Of a stretch of DNA of 46,391 bases, positions 1 through 8,132 are shown in pieces. Positions within the stretch are counted from its first letter, which is position 1; each line of letters starts with the position of its first letter. This stretch comes from Candidatus Omnitrophota bacterium (lineage in GTDB: Bacteria > Omnitrophota > Gorgyraeia > Gorgyraeales > Gorgyraeaceae). A program made the position numbers and the translations under genes. The notes below the pieces were generated by a model, which searched no databases, was not told where the DNA came from, and saw only the letters and a list, made by a program, of their open reading frames with translations. The stretch is taken from positions 1 through 46,391 of the forward strand of contig JAHJHC010000114.1 in NCBI GenBank assembly GCA_018824145.1, read 5' to 3'.

Positions 1-519
1 TGAACCTGTAAGATAAATCTTCTTGATGTCTTTTTTCTCCGTTCCTATACATTGAAAAATCGCGCTGTGCTCGCTGTCAACAGGTAATATCTCTACATTA
101 TTCTTCTTTATCTTCTTCATAATAATATCACCTGCCATCACCAGCGCCTCTTTATTTGCCAGCGCAATTTTTTTTACTTTGCTAACTGCAGTCAATATCG
201 GGAGAAGTGCGGATGCGCCTACGATACCGACTATAAGCGTATCTACGCTTATATCTTCCAGCATATTGCATAAGCCGGTTTCACCTTCATAGAGCTTTAT
301 CTTTTTTTTCTTCAACTTCTCTCTTATCTCTCTTGCCTTCTCAATATCGACCACACTGACAGCCTTGGGACGGAATTTATCTATCTGCTTTAATAATAAT
401 CCTATATTGGAGTGAGTAGAGAGGAGAGATACGTTGAATTTATCAGGGAACATGGAAATGACATCGAGGGCGTTTGTACCTATTGATCCTGTTGATCCTA
501 ATAGAGCTATTCTTTGCAT
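1..519 (-). CDS. dxr: 1-deoxy-D-xylulose 5-phosphate reductoisomerase, N-terminal part (cut by window edge)
   Basis: Second enzyme of the MEP isoprenoid pathway: NADPH-dependent rearrangement of DXP to MEP in the cytosol. The ORF track misses it because it runs off the left edge. I read 173 codons from an ATG whose complement is at 517-519, starting MQRIALLGSTGSIG, a typical Rossmann opening. It also has the family's ANKEALV segment and PVDSEHSAIFQ, the start of the catalytic metal-binding region. The last codons read IKKIYLTGS, where the family continues with a glycine-rich loop. It lies 6 bp downstream of cdsA, in the usual uppS-cdsA-dxr neighbourhood. The C-terminal half lies outside the window. 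Confidence 0.95.
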   Translation of the reverse strand, partial: MQRIALLGSTGSIGTNALDVISMFPDKFNVSLLSTHSNIGLLLKQIDKFRPKAVSVVDIEKAREIREKLKKKKIKLYEGETGLCNMLEDISVDTLIVGIVGASALLPILTAVSKVKKIALANKEALVMAGDIIMKKIKKNNVEILPVDSEHSAIFQCIGTEKKDIKKIYLTGS

Positions 520-525
520 ATGGTT

Positions 526-1341
526 TTAACGGAACATTACAATAGTTATGTATATATAAAAAATAGGCGCTGTGAAAAGGATGCTATCGATCACATCCAA
601 CATGCCTCCCAGGCCCGGGAGAAAAGGACTCGAATCCTTTACCCTGTAATCCCGCTTTACAAGACTTTCAGCCAGATCTCCGAGCTGGGCAAAGATACCG
701 ATCAGGATCCCGCTTATCAATATGACACTAAATGACAACCAGCTTAAAAAAGACCTGCTGATTAAAGCGAAAAGTATACTGAATAAAAATCCTCCCAATG
801 CACCTTCCACACTCTTCTTCGGACTTATTCTGGGAATAAGGGGATGCTTGCCGAATTTTGACCCGACCAGATATGCGCCGATGTCCCCTGCCTTTGTTAC
901 CAATAATAAATACGCCACTAACTTATGTCCATTTTCCAGAAAACGTATCTTTACAAGGAACGTAAAAAACCACCCGACGTAAAAAATGCCGAAGAGGGTC
1001 AGGGCGATCAATGTTACTGCATTCTGATTTTCTTTCCTCGTAAACTGTATAAGAAAAAGCACAATCAAAACTAAGATAAAAAATAATGCCTCCCATATAC
1101 CTCCGGCCGGCTTATAGGAATATGTAATATACGGAAGGAGTATCCCGGAAAACATACCAAGATATATAAAGCTACGGGGGAAAACAACAGTCTTTGAATT
1201 GAGCTTAAAAAATTCATATAGCCCTATACCTATAAATATCGAAGAGACAATACTGAATGTCCAGATGGGAAGCAGGAATATCGTTATGATGGTGATGAGT
1301 ATCAGTATTATCGAGGTAAGGCTGCGTCTGGCTATATTCAC
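526..1341 (-). CDS. cdsA: Phosphatidate cytidylyltransferase (CDP-diglyceride synthase)
   Basis: Integral membrane enzyme making CDP-diacylglycerol from phosphatidate and CTP, the branch point of phospholipid synthesis. The 271-residue protein is built of hydrophobic segments. Near the C-terminus it carries the family signature ESLVKRDYRVKDSSPFLPG followed by LGGMLDVIDS. Length is normal for the family. The start is a GTG (complement of 1339-1341) sharing bases with the uppS stop (GTGA), so translation is probably coupled to uppS. dxr follows after 6 bp. Confidence 0.95.
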   Translation of the reverse strand: MNIARRSLTSIILILITIITIFLLPIWTFSIVSSIFIGIGLYEFFKLNSKTVVFPRSFIYLGMFSGILLPYITYSYKPAGGIWEALFFILVLIVLFLIQFTRKENQNAVTLIALTLFGIFYVGWFFTFLVKIRFLENGHKLVAYLLLVTKAGDIGAYLVGSKFGKHPLIPRISPKKSVEGALGGFLFSILFALISRSFLSWLSFSVILISGILIGIFAQLGDLAESLVKRDYRVKDSSPFLPGLGGMLDVIDSILFTAPIFYIYITIVMFR

Positions 1342-2033
1342 TTCCCGAACTTCCTTTCTCTTTTCTGATATTCCTCTATTGCATCCTTTAGATCCGATTC
1401 ATTAAAATCAGGCCAGAGCTTCTCGGTTACATAGATCTCAGCATAAGAGATCTGCCACAGTAGAAAATTTGACACACGCATCTGGCCGCTGGTACGGATC
1501 AAAAGGTCAGGATCAGGGCAATCTTTCGTATAAAGATATTCGGAAAAAAGTTTCTCGTCTATTTCAGAGGGTTCTATAGTGCCTTTTCTTGCTAGTTCTG
1601 ACAATGTCTTTGCAGCCCTAACGATCTCCTGCCGGGCACCATAACTTAATGCAATATTTAACATAAGACTTTTATTATCTATAGTATCTTTTTCAGCCTG
1701 TTCTATTTTTTTTCTCAATGGCGTTTCTATTCTTTCCCTTTCGCCGATTATACATAGCCTTACGTTGTTCTCATGAAAAAGCTGCATCTGGGTGCTTAAA
1801 AAATCATCTAACAATCCGAAAAGTGCTTTCACTTCACTCTTCACCCGCTGCCAATTTTCAGCGGAGAAGGCGTAGAGCGTTAAATATTTAACCCCGAATT
1901 TTATAGCGGCAGAAATAATCTTTTTTACAGTCTCTGTCCCTTGCCTGTGTCCCATTATTTTAGGCAGGCCCTTATTTCTCGCCCACCTGCCATTCCCATC
2001 CATTATTATTGCTATGTGTTGCGGGACATTCAT
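1338..2033 (-). CDS. uppS: Isoprenyl (undecaprenyl) diphosphate synthase
   Basis: cis-Prenyltransferase extending farnesyl diphosphate with isopentenyl diphosphate to the C55 lipid carrier used for peptidoglycan and O-glycan synthesis. The track begins at 2090, but the first 19 residues are hydrophobic and atypical. I place the start at the ATG at 2033, giving MNVPQHIAIIMDGNGRWA, which matches the family opening (catalytic Asp in IMDGNGRW). The C-terminal signature reads RTSGQMRVSNFLLWQ then YAEIY. The usual Glu after SG/GG is Gln here, while the metal-binding Glu of YAE is kept. About 231 residues, slightly under the common 240-250. cdsA overlaps its stop. Confidence 0.93.
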   Translation of the reverse strand: MNVPQHIAIIMDGNGRWARNKGLPKIMGHRQGTETVKKIISAAIKFGVKYLTLYAFSAENWQRVKSEVKALFGLLDDFLSTQMQLFHENNVRLCIIGERERIETPLRKKIEQAEKDTIDNKSLMLNIALSYGARQEIVRAAKTLSELARKGTIEPSEIDEKLFSEYLYTKDCPDPDLLIRTSGQMRVSNFLLWQISYAEIYVTEKLWPDFNESDLKDAIEEYQKRERKFGK

Positions 2034-2064
2034 ACTCAAGTTATCTCTACTGCTAATAAATAAA

Positions 2065-2100
2065 AACGCGAATGTGGCTATAAAAAACACGATTCGCGTT
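2065..2100 (-). terminator. Probable rho-independent terminator after the OmpA-lipoprotein operon
   Basis: Read on the minus strand, AACGCGAAT and ATTCGCGTT form a 9-bp stem, extended by a GTG/CAC pairing across one bulge, and are followed by TTTTTA. It lies 37 bp past the stop of the 118-residue gene and before uppS, so it would end the short ompA-like transcript. The stem is only moderately GC-rich, and a similar AACGCGAAT sequence appears elsewhere in the window, so it may equally be a repeat that doubles as a terminator. Confidence 0.5.
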
Positions 2101-2136
2101 TCTATGTATACGGTTAAATTTTAATTCCACACGAGC

Positions 2137-2493
2137 CTATTCAATTGCGACAGTATCAGATATATCAGCAGTAACAGATGCATCTTGAGTCTTCAGCGCT
2201 GCATCAAGTTTGGTCTTAAAAGTCACCACTTCTTTTCTTACGGTATCTAAAGAAGATTGTAACTCTCTAACCCGCTTTACCTCTTCACTGTATCTAATAT
2301 TGGACTCGGATAACTGCGCCGCCAACTCTGCTACTCGCCTATCAAGACTTACTGCCCTTGCCTTTTCAATGTTTAGTTGCGTAGCGCTGCCTTGAAGTTG
2401 TGTAGTACTGACTATCGAATTCACAGCGAGAACTATACAAATCAAACTCATTGCAATTGGGATAACCACTGAATAAAATCTATTTTTATCCAT
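2137..2493 (-). CDS. Small membrane-anchored coiled-coil protein, unknown function
   Basis: 118 residues. A short positive N-terminus (MDKNR) is followed by one hydrophobic segment (about residues 8-28). A long helical, heptad-like stretch follows (about 35-105) with repeated Leu/Ala/Val spacing and charged residues. It looks like a signal-anchored periplasmic coiled coil. I do not recognise a family. It starts 8 bp downstream of the OmpA-type lipoprotein and ends just before a terminator-like hairpin, so the two are probably co-transcribed and may act together at the cell wall. That partnership is inferred from position only. Confidence 0.7.
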   Translation of the reverse strand: MDKNRFYSVVIPIAMSLICIVLAVNSIVSTTQLQGSATQLNIEKARAVSLDRRVAELAAQLSESNIRYSEEVKRVRELQSSLDTVRKEVVTFKTKLDAALKTQDASVTADISDTVAIE

Positions 2494-2501
2494 ATTCCTC
2501 C

Positions 2502-3233
2502 CTATTTTTTGTATTTTTTCAACCGCTTTTCGATTTCCCTTTTTCTCTCTACTATTTTCTCTATATCTGCCTGGATCTTTTCTATATTCTTGGGAAGTAT
2601 GACCAGCTCGACCCGCCTGTTTTGCCTGCGGCCGTCAGGTGTGTCATTAGACGATACAGGTCTATACTCGCCATAACCAGTAGCAGATACCCTCCTTGGC
2701 TCTATGCCCCGTTCATCCACTATATAATGAAGCACGCTTGTAGCCCTTGAAGTAGAGAGTTCCCAATTCGATTTCCATCCGGAATGTTTTATCGGCTCAT
2801 TATCGGTATGGCCTTCTATCCCTATCTCCCGCTCACCGATATTTTCTTTAAGCACCTTTGCTACTTTATCCAGGACCCCGAATGCATCTTCTTTTATCTT
2901 CGCCTTGCCAGAGTCAAAAAGCACCTCTGTCAGAAATATAATGGCGAGCCCTTTTTCTGCCATCTCAACACGCACTTCTTTTTCTCCTATTTCCTTGGAT
3001 AACTTCTTTTCCAGAAGCACTTTTGCCTTTTCTAGCTCTGATATTTCAGTCTCTTTTTCCTGCTGGAGTTTTTCTAATCTGGCATTCAATGCCTCGATCT
3101 CATTATTAAGAGATTGTATCTTTTCTATATCGCTCCGTCGGCCGCTTTGGAATGTCACAGAACATCCGGAAGTTATCAGGGAAAGAAAAACTATAAAAGA
3201 TATAAAATAGAACGACTTTTTTCCAGGTCTCAT
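2502..3233 (-). CDS. OmpA-family peptidoglycan-binding lipoprotein with coiled-coil stalk
   Basis: 243 residues. The signal peptide ends in a lipobox (LITSGC, Cys about residue 24), so it should be lipidated. Residues about 35-80 are a charged coiled coil (NEIEALNARLEKLQQEK). An OmpA/Pal-type domain follows, with IGIEGHTDNEP, WELSTSRA, GYGEYRPV and GRRQNRRVELVI, the residues that bind meso-diaminopimelate in this family. It likely tethers the outer membrane to peptidoglycan. It has an ideal Shine-Dalgarno (AGGAGG, 7 nt from ATG) and a good sigma70-like promoter upstream. A second, shorter charged helix (about 220-243) follows the OmpA domain. Confidence 0.92.
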   Translation of the reverse strand: MRPGKKSFYFISFIVFLSLITSGCSVTFQSGRRSDIEKIQSLNNEIEALNARLEKLQQEKETEISELEKAKVLLEKKLSKEIGEKEVRVEMAEKGLAIIFLTEVLFDSGKAKIKEDAFGVLDKVAKVLKENIGEREIGIEGHTDNEPIKHSGWKSNWELSTSRATSVLHYIVDERGIEPRRVSATGYGEYRPVSSNDTPDGRRQNRRVELVILPKNIEKIQADIEKIVERKREIEKRLKKYKK

Positions 3234-3258
3234 ATCTGAACCTCCTGTTTTTTTCTTT

Positions 3259-3287
3259 ACTATAATACGCTAAGCGTACAAAGTCAA
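3259..3287 (-). promoter_or_regulatory. Sigma70-type promoter for the OmpA-type lipoprotein operon
   Basis: On the minus strand: TTGACT (complement of 3282-3287), a 17-bp spacer, then TATAGT (3259-3264). The expected start site is about 20 nt before the lipoprotein ATG, leaving room for its AGGAGG ribosome-binding site at 3241-3246. The TTGA of the -35 box is the edge of a 36-bp perfect palindrome. Confidence 0.75.
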
Positions 3288-3319
3288 TTAAAAATTTGCA
3301 ATTGCAAATTTTTAATTGA
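3284..3319. repeat. 36-bp perfect palindrome
   Basis: The sequence tcaattaaaaatttgcaa is followed directly by its exact reverse complement, giving an uninterrupted 36-bp palindrome. One end overlaps the -35 element of the downstream lipoprotein promoter. It could be a repeat remnant or an operator. Being AT-rich with no loop, it is more suggestive of a DNA-level (cruciform or protein-binding) element than of a terminator. Confidence 0.8.
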
Positions 3320-3531
3320 TCCTGAGGAGTCCGCCGCGGCGGACAACGAAGGATCTCTATTAAAATCTGCCCTTGGCAAATTCTTATTGATCCTGATCCG
3401 CCTCAGGCGGAGAAGTATCTTTAATGAGATCCTTCGTCGCTTCGCCCCGTACCGAAAATCTTAATATATTAATACTTTCGGTACGGGGCTTCGCTCCTCA
3501 GGATGATTTGTCGGGAATTTTCCCGACAAAT
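3320..3531. repeat. Composite palindromic repeat region (gatccttcg / ctcaggatga family)
   Basis: Nested inverted repeats fill the gap after hppA. They are gtccgccgcggcggac (3329-3344), tccgcctcaggcgga (3397-3411), a 14-bp pair gccccgtaccgaaa/tttcggtacggggc (3444-3457 and 3476-3489) and a 26-bp palindrome atttgtcggg...cccgacaaat (3506-3531). The last begins in the hppA stop codon. Flanking words such as gatcctgagg, gaaggatctc and gagatccttcgtcgcttcg recur at 19.2 kb and 32.7 kb. The last palindrome may work as a processing or termination hairpin for hppA mRNA, but no U-tract follows. No gene is visible here. Confidence 0.8.
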
Positions 3532-5621
3532 CACTTGATAAAACTGTTACTTATTATAAACGACGCAAAGACAATCGAGACCATTGACATCAACTTTATC
3601 AAAATATTCAATGAAGGACCCGAAGTATCTTTAAAAGGGTCTCCTACTGTATCGCCGACTACTGCTGCTTTATGGCTAAAAGAACCCTTGCCGCCCTCTT
3701 CACCTTTTTCAATATATTTTTTTGCATTATCCCACGTCCCGCCTGAATTAGCCATCATTACTGCCAACGTAAAACCAGAAACGAGCGCCCCCACTAAAAG
3801 CCCAAATCCTGCCTCAATACCCATTACAATCCCTACGACAATCGGGGCTAAAAGTGCCAAAAGTGACGGGAGTATCATTTCTTTCTGCGCACTTTTAGTG
3901 ACAATAGTAACACACTTTGCATAGTCTGGTTCGCATTTATATTCCATCAAACCTTTTATCTCTCTGAATTGTCTCCTTACCTCCTGGACGATACTTGCAG
4001 CAGCCCTACCGACTGCACTCATAGTAAACGAACAGAAAGCAAACGGAAGCATCCCTCCTATAAAAAGACCGGCTAAGAGCCGCGGATTCATTAGATCTGT
4101 ATTTAGAGACTTTCCTAATAAATGGATGTGCTCTCTGTAAGCAGCTATCAATGCCAGGGCTGAAAGTGCAGCAGAGCCTATTGCAAACCCCTTGCCAGTA
4201 GCAGCAGTTGTATTCCCCAATGCGTCTAACGCATCTGTGCGCTCACGTACCTCTGGAGGCTGATGAGTCATCTCTGCATTCCCTCCGGCATTGTCTGCCA
4301 CAGGCCCGTATGCATCTGTTGCCAGGGTAATGCCTAACGTGCTAAGCATGCCCACACTAGCTATACCGACACCGTAAAGCCCGAGATTAAAATCCCTTGC
4401 CCCTCCTGAAAGATAAAAGCTGCAAAGTATGGCTGCTGCCACCACTACAACCGGGACTATAGTAGAGCACATACCTACAGATAAACCACTTATAATTACA
4501 GTAGCCGGCCCCGTGGACGCGGACTTTGCTACATTACGGGTAGGTGAATATTTATCAGAAGTAAAATACTCTGTAGAAAGTCCCATTATAATCCCTGCTA
4601 TTAGACCTGACAAAACTGCCCAATATACCCCTATAAATTCCATGCCTAACACAAATCTTACGACAAAAAATGACGCGATTGCAATCAGAGTAGCACTTGT
4701 AAAAATCCCTTTCCTTAATGCCATAAGAAGCACGTGCTGGTCAGCCTTTTCTTCGGAACGCACAAAAAAAGTACCCACAAGACTCGCAATAACTCCGACT
4801 GCTGCCATTACCATAGGTATAGTAATACCCTTTAAGCTCTTTCCGTATTGTATAAATGCAGCTGACCCAAGTGCCATTGTAGCAACAATAGATCCCACAT
4901 AAGATTCATATAAATCAGCTCCCATACCTGCAACGTCACCGACATTATCGCCTACATTATCAGCAATCACTGCCGGATTACGCGGGTCGTCTTCGGGGAT
5001 ACCTGCCTCAACTTTACCGACGAGGTCTGCGCCGACATCCGCTGCCTTAGTAAAGATCCCTCCTCCTACCCTTGCAAAAAGCGCCATGAAGCTGGCTCCC
5101 ATTCCAAAATTCAACATGGTGCTTGTTATATTCTGAATCCTTACAGCCTCATCAAGACCCCTATAATACCAGTCCAGAAAATAATACCATATACTCAAAT
5201 CCAAGAGTCCAAGTCCCACCACCATAAGTCCCATTACAGCACCGCTTGAAAACGCAACTTGAAGGGCCCTGTTTAGACTGCTCTTAGCGGCATTTGCGGT
5301 CCTGGAACTTGACCTCGTAGAAACGCTCATCCCTATAAATCCGCAAAGCCCTGAAAAAAATCCGCCTGTCAAAAATGCAAACGGGACGAAAATTATAAGG
5401 TAGCCTCTCAGATATAATATAAATAATATGGAAAATACTATTGCAAAGAACAGGCCTACCACCATATACTGCCTTTTAATATACGCGTATGCGCCTTCTC
5501 TTACACAATCTGCAATCTTCTTCATCTCTATGCTTCCCTCATCATAACGCATTATCTTCCAGATTAGAAAAACAGCAAAAAGTATTGCTATTAATGATCC
5601 TATAGGTGCTAGTAATAACAT
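3531..5621 (-). CDS. hppA: Membrane-bound ion-translocating pyrophosphatase (K+-dependent type)
   Basis: Hydrolyses PPi and pumps H+ and/or Na+ across the membrane, with about 16 transmembrane helices. Catalytic segments are intact: ADVGADLVGKVEAGIPEDD, NPAVIADNVGDNVGD and GADLYESYVGS, plus ATDAYGPVADNAGGNAEM in the second half and the C-terminal DTVGDPFKDTSGPSLNILIK. GNTTAATGKGFAIG carries Ala where K+-independent enzymes have Lys, pointing to the K+-dependent subfamily. Which ion is pumped cannot be settled by eye. The track starts at a TTG (5624). The next codon is an ATG (5621) better spaced from GGAGG, so I use that. It follows purA by 17 bp. Confidence 0.95.
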   Translation of the reverse strand: MLLLAPIGSLIAILFAVFLIWKIMRYDEGSIEMKKIADCVREGAYAYIKRQYMVVGLFFAIVFSILFILYLRGYLIIFVPFAFLTGGFFSGLCGFIGMSVSTRSSSRTANAAKSSLNRALQVAFSSGAVMGLMVVGLGLLDLSIWYYFLDWYYRGLDEAVRIQNITSTMLNFGMGASFMALFARVGGGIFTKAADVGADLVGKVEAGIPEDDPRNPAVIADNVGDNVGDVAGMGADLYESYVGSIVATMALGSAAFIQYGKSLKGITIPMVMAAVGVIASLVGTFFVRSEEKADQHVLLMALRKGIFTSATLIAIASFFVVRFVLGMEFIGVYWAVLSGLIAGIIMGLSTEYFTSDKYSPTRNVAKSASTGPATVIISGLSVGMCSTIVPVVVVAAAILCSFYLSGGARDFNLGLYGVGIASVGMLSTLGITLATDAYGPVADNAGGNAEMTHQPPEVRERTDALDALGNTTAATGKGFAIGSAALSALALIAAYREHIHLLGKSLNTDLMNPRLLAGLFIGGMLPFAFCSFTMSAVGRAAASIVQEVRRQFREIKGLMEYKCEPDYAKCVTIVTKSAQKEMILPSLLALLAPIVVGIVMGIEAGFGLLVGALVSGFTLAVMMANSGGTWDNAKKYIEKGEEGGKGSFSHKAAVVGDTVGDPFKDTSGPSLNILIKLMSMVSIVFASFIISNSFIK

Positions 5622-5638
5622 CAATCCTCCATTTCTTC

Positions 5639-6871
5639 CTAAGATATTCTAAATGCCTGATTTCTCTTTGACCCTACTGAAACCATGCCTATCTTTACTT
5701 TAGTAATTTCAGCCAGACGCTCGAGGTATGCTCTTGCTTTCTTTGGAAGGTCCCTATATCTTGTAACACTGCCTGTATCCTGGAGCCATCCTTTATGTTC
5801 TTCGTATAAAGGCTTACCATTGTACAAGACATCTATATCTGCCGGAAAATCTTCATATATCTTTCCCTTATATTTATATCCGATACAAATCTTTATATCT
5901 TTCATCTCATCCAGGACATCAAGTTTCGTAACCGCCACTTCGGTGAGTCCATTCACTCCCACAGCATGCCTCACAATCAAGGCATCAAACCATCCGCATC
6001 TCCTAGGCCTTCCGGTAGTAGCGCCAAACTCTTTACCTTTACACCTTATTTTTTCCATAAGGGATTTGTTAAACTCTGTGGGAAAAGGGCCTTCGCCTAC
6101 TCTAGTAGTATATGCCTTTACCACACCTATAACCTTACTTATCTTGGTAGGGCCTACACCCGTACCAGTCAAAGCACCTCCTGCAGTAGCACTAGAAGAT
6201 GTAACATACGGATAGGTACCATGGTCTATGTCTAAAAGTGTCCCTTGTGCGCCCTCGAATAAAATCTTTTTATTTTTATCTATAGCCCTGTTTAACACTA
6301 AGGACACGTCAGCAAGGTATCCCTTTAACCTTCTACCATAATTTAAATACATCCTGTATATCTTTTCAAAATCAAATTCTACGGAATCCTCTAAATTCGC
6401 CTTTAATTTCCGCTTAAGTAAATCCCTGTTTACCAAATCTATCATGCGGATGCCGCACCGCGCCATCTTATCCACATAACAAGGGCCAATACCCCTTCCG
6501 GTAGTCCCAATCTTTGCGCCGCGCCTTTTATCTATAATTTTGTGATAGGGAAAAATTACATGAGCTGCCTGGCTAATCAAGAGATTCCCATCAACCTTAA
6601 TGCCTTTTTTTCTAAGCATACTGATTTCATTTAAAAGTGCTAATGGATCTATAACTAAACCGTTCCCTATAACACATAATTTCCCTTTATGCAGGATCCC
6701 TGAAGGCACAAGATGTAATATAAATTCTCTATCTCCCACGACAACAGTATGCCCTGCATTATTACCGCCCTGATACCTGACAATTATATCAATATCCTGC
6801 GCAAGTATATCTATTATCTTGCCCTTACCTTCATCTCCCCATTGCGCACCTACTACGATTGTACAGGACAT
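5639..6871 (-). CDS. purA: Adenylosuccinate synthetase
   Basis: First committed step from IMP to AMP: GTP-dependent condensation of IMP and aspartate in the cytosol. It starts with the P-loop-like IVVGAQWGDEGKGK (catalytic Asp). It also contains NNAGHTVVV (catalytic His), GTTGRGIGPCYVDK, FEGAQGTLLDIDHGTYPYVTSS and TTGRPRRCGWFDAL, all standard PurA motifs. At 410 residues it is a little short of the common 425-430. It sits between the citrate/homocitrate-synthase-like gene (9 bp) and hppA, in one probable transcript. Confidence 0.97.
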   Translation of the reverse strand: MSCTIVVGAQWGDEGKGKIIDILAQDIDIIVRYQGGNNAGHTVVVGDREFILHLVPSGILHKGKLCVIGNGLVIDPLALLNEISMLRKKGIKVDGNLLISQAAHVIFPYHKIIDKRRGAKIGTTGRGIGPCYVDKMARCGIRMIDLVNRDLLKRKLKANLEDSVEFDFEKIYRMYLNYGRRLKGYLADVSLVLNRAIDKNKKILFEGAQGTLLDIDHGTYPYVTSSSATAGGALTGTGVGPTKISKVIGVVKAYTTRVGEGPFPTEFNKSLMEKIRCKGKEFGATTGRPRRCGWFDALIVRHAVGVNGLTEVAVTKLDVLDEMKDIKICIGYKYKGKIYEDFPADIDVLYNGKPLYEEHKGWLQDTGSVTRYRDLPKKARAYLERLAEITKVKIGMVSVGSKRNQAFRIS

Positions 6872-6880
6872 AAAGACTCC

Positions 6881-8113
6881 CTACGGATTCACTGTCAAAA
6901 TCTTTTCTGATATAAGCGGATATCTGGCTATAAAACCAAGTTCTTTATGAGTAAGGGGTTTCTGTGTGTGTACATTAGCGTATCTCACCAACTCAAGGAT
7001 TCTTGTAGCCTCTTTATCATCCTTGAATTTAATCTCGAGTTTCTCATATACATTTCTGAAACCCTTGATCCCGCTATATTCGCCTGCGGTGATCTGTCTG
7101 CCTGTCTCAATAATCTCCGGCTCGCCCCGTCCTAACTCTTCAAAATCATAAAGTTCATAGTTGCGTCTATCCTTCAAGGCACCGTCTGCGTGGATACCGC
7201 TCTCATGCGCAAAGGCATTTGCGCCGACACCCGGCTGATTTATAGGTATAGGTACACCAAAGGCATATGAAGCGTATTTAGCAATCTTCCAGGCATTGTC
7301 CAGCTTGACCCTTTCATCAATATAGTATTTATCCCTGAACCCACTCGAATATTTTATTGCAAGTATTACAGAAACAAGGTCTGCGTTTCCAGCCCTTTCT
7401 CCCATACCGTTTACAGTAGTATTTATATATGCATCACACCCAGCGTCAATCGCTGCCTTTGCACCGCTGATAGAGCACGCCACTACCATACCGAGGTCAT
7501 TATGACAATGCAGCTCTATAGGCAAGTTCACTTCACTTGCAAGGATATTGACCCTCTTATAAATCGAAAAAGGGTCGTCATAACCAAGTGTATCGCAATA
7601 TCTAATCCTATCCGCTCCATGGTCTTTTGCTGCCTTTGCAAATTTTATTAGATACCGCATGTCAGTCCTTGATGCATCCTCTGCGTTCACGCCTACAATC
7701 TTTAACTTTCTTTTTCTGGCATAGTCCACTGCCTTAGTCATCATCAATAAGACATCGTCTCTCGTCTTTTTCCCCAGAAATTTTCCACTCGTCATCTGTT
7801 CAGACGTAGATATAGAAAGATTCAAATTTTCCACGTCTGTCAGTTCTACTGCCTTTTTTACATCTTCCTTAATAGCCCTCACCCAACCATTAAGGGCAAT
7901 CGGCTTTAAGACACCTTTACGGGCAAGCTCCAAATTGGCATTCAAATAATTAGTCTCGTGACGCGTAACAGGAAAACCAAACTCGCTCCCATATATCCCC
8001 ATCTCATTTAACATAAGATTTATCATGGTCTTCTGGAGCTTAGCGAGTCCCAATCTGGAGGTCTGTACGCCATCCCTGTTGGTTACATCGATGATATATA
8101 TCTTGTTTTTCAT
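6881..8113 (-). CDS. Homocitrate/isopropylmalate-synthase family enzyme, candidate Re-citrate synthase
   Basis: DRE-TIM metallolyase condensing acetyl-CoA with a 2-oxo acid. Motifs: IIDVTNRDGVQTSRLGLAK at the N-terminus (catalytic Arg-Asp; the family usually has TLRDGEQ), LHCHNDLGMVVA (metal-binding HxH) and NTTVNGMGERAGNADL. AHESGIHADGALKD follows in the subdomain region. The 410 residues lack the LeuA C-terminal regulatory domain, so leucine feedback is unlikely. From memory, the TNRDGVQT...KLQKTMINL opening resembles proteins annotated as Re-citrate synthase in anaerobes, but I cannot run the comparison. Homocitrate synthase is the main alternative. Neighbours serA, purA and the aminotransferase fit a biosynthetic role such as glutamate supply. 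Confidence 0.7.
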   Translation of the reverse strand: MKNKIYIIDVTNRDGVQTSRLGLAKLQKTMINLMLNEMGIYGSEFGFPVTRHETNYLNANLELARKGVLKPIALNGWVRAIKEDVKKAVELTDVENLNLSISTSEQMTSGKFLGKKTRDDVLLMMTKAVDYARKRKLKIVGVNAEDASRTDMRYLIKFAKAAKDHGADRIRYCDTLGYDDPFSIYKRVNILASEVNLPIELHCHNDLGMVVACSISGAKAAIDAGCDAYINTTVNGMGERAGNADLVSVILAIKYSSGFRDKYYIDERVKLDNAWKIAKYASYAFGVPIPINQPGVGANAFAHESGIHADGALKDRRNYELYDFEELGRGEPEIIETGRQITAGEYSGIKGFRNVYEKLEIKFKDDKEATRILELVRYANVHTQKPLTHKELGFIARYPLISEKILTVNP

Positions 8114-8132
8114 AATAGCTCCTTGATTCAGC

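Noticed and set aside
3506-3531. Rho-independent terminator after hppA
   Set aside because: The 26-bp palindrome is perfect, but no U-tract follows on the minus strand, so I list it only as a repeat.
3424-3924. Plus-strand ORF of 166 residues over the repeat region and the end of hppA
   Set aside because: It is antisense to a clear hppA reading frame and starts in palindromic repeats; its composition is that of a shadow frame.
4429-4902. Plus-strand ORF of 157 residues
   Set aside because: Fully antisense to conserved hppA catalytic regions, with no recognisable protein features.
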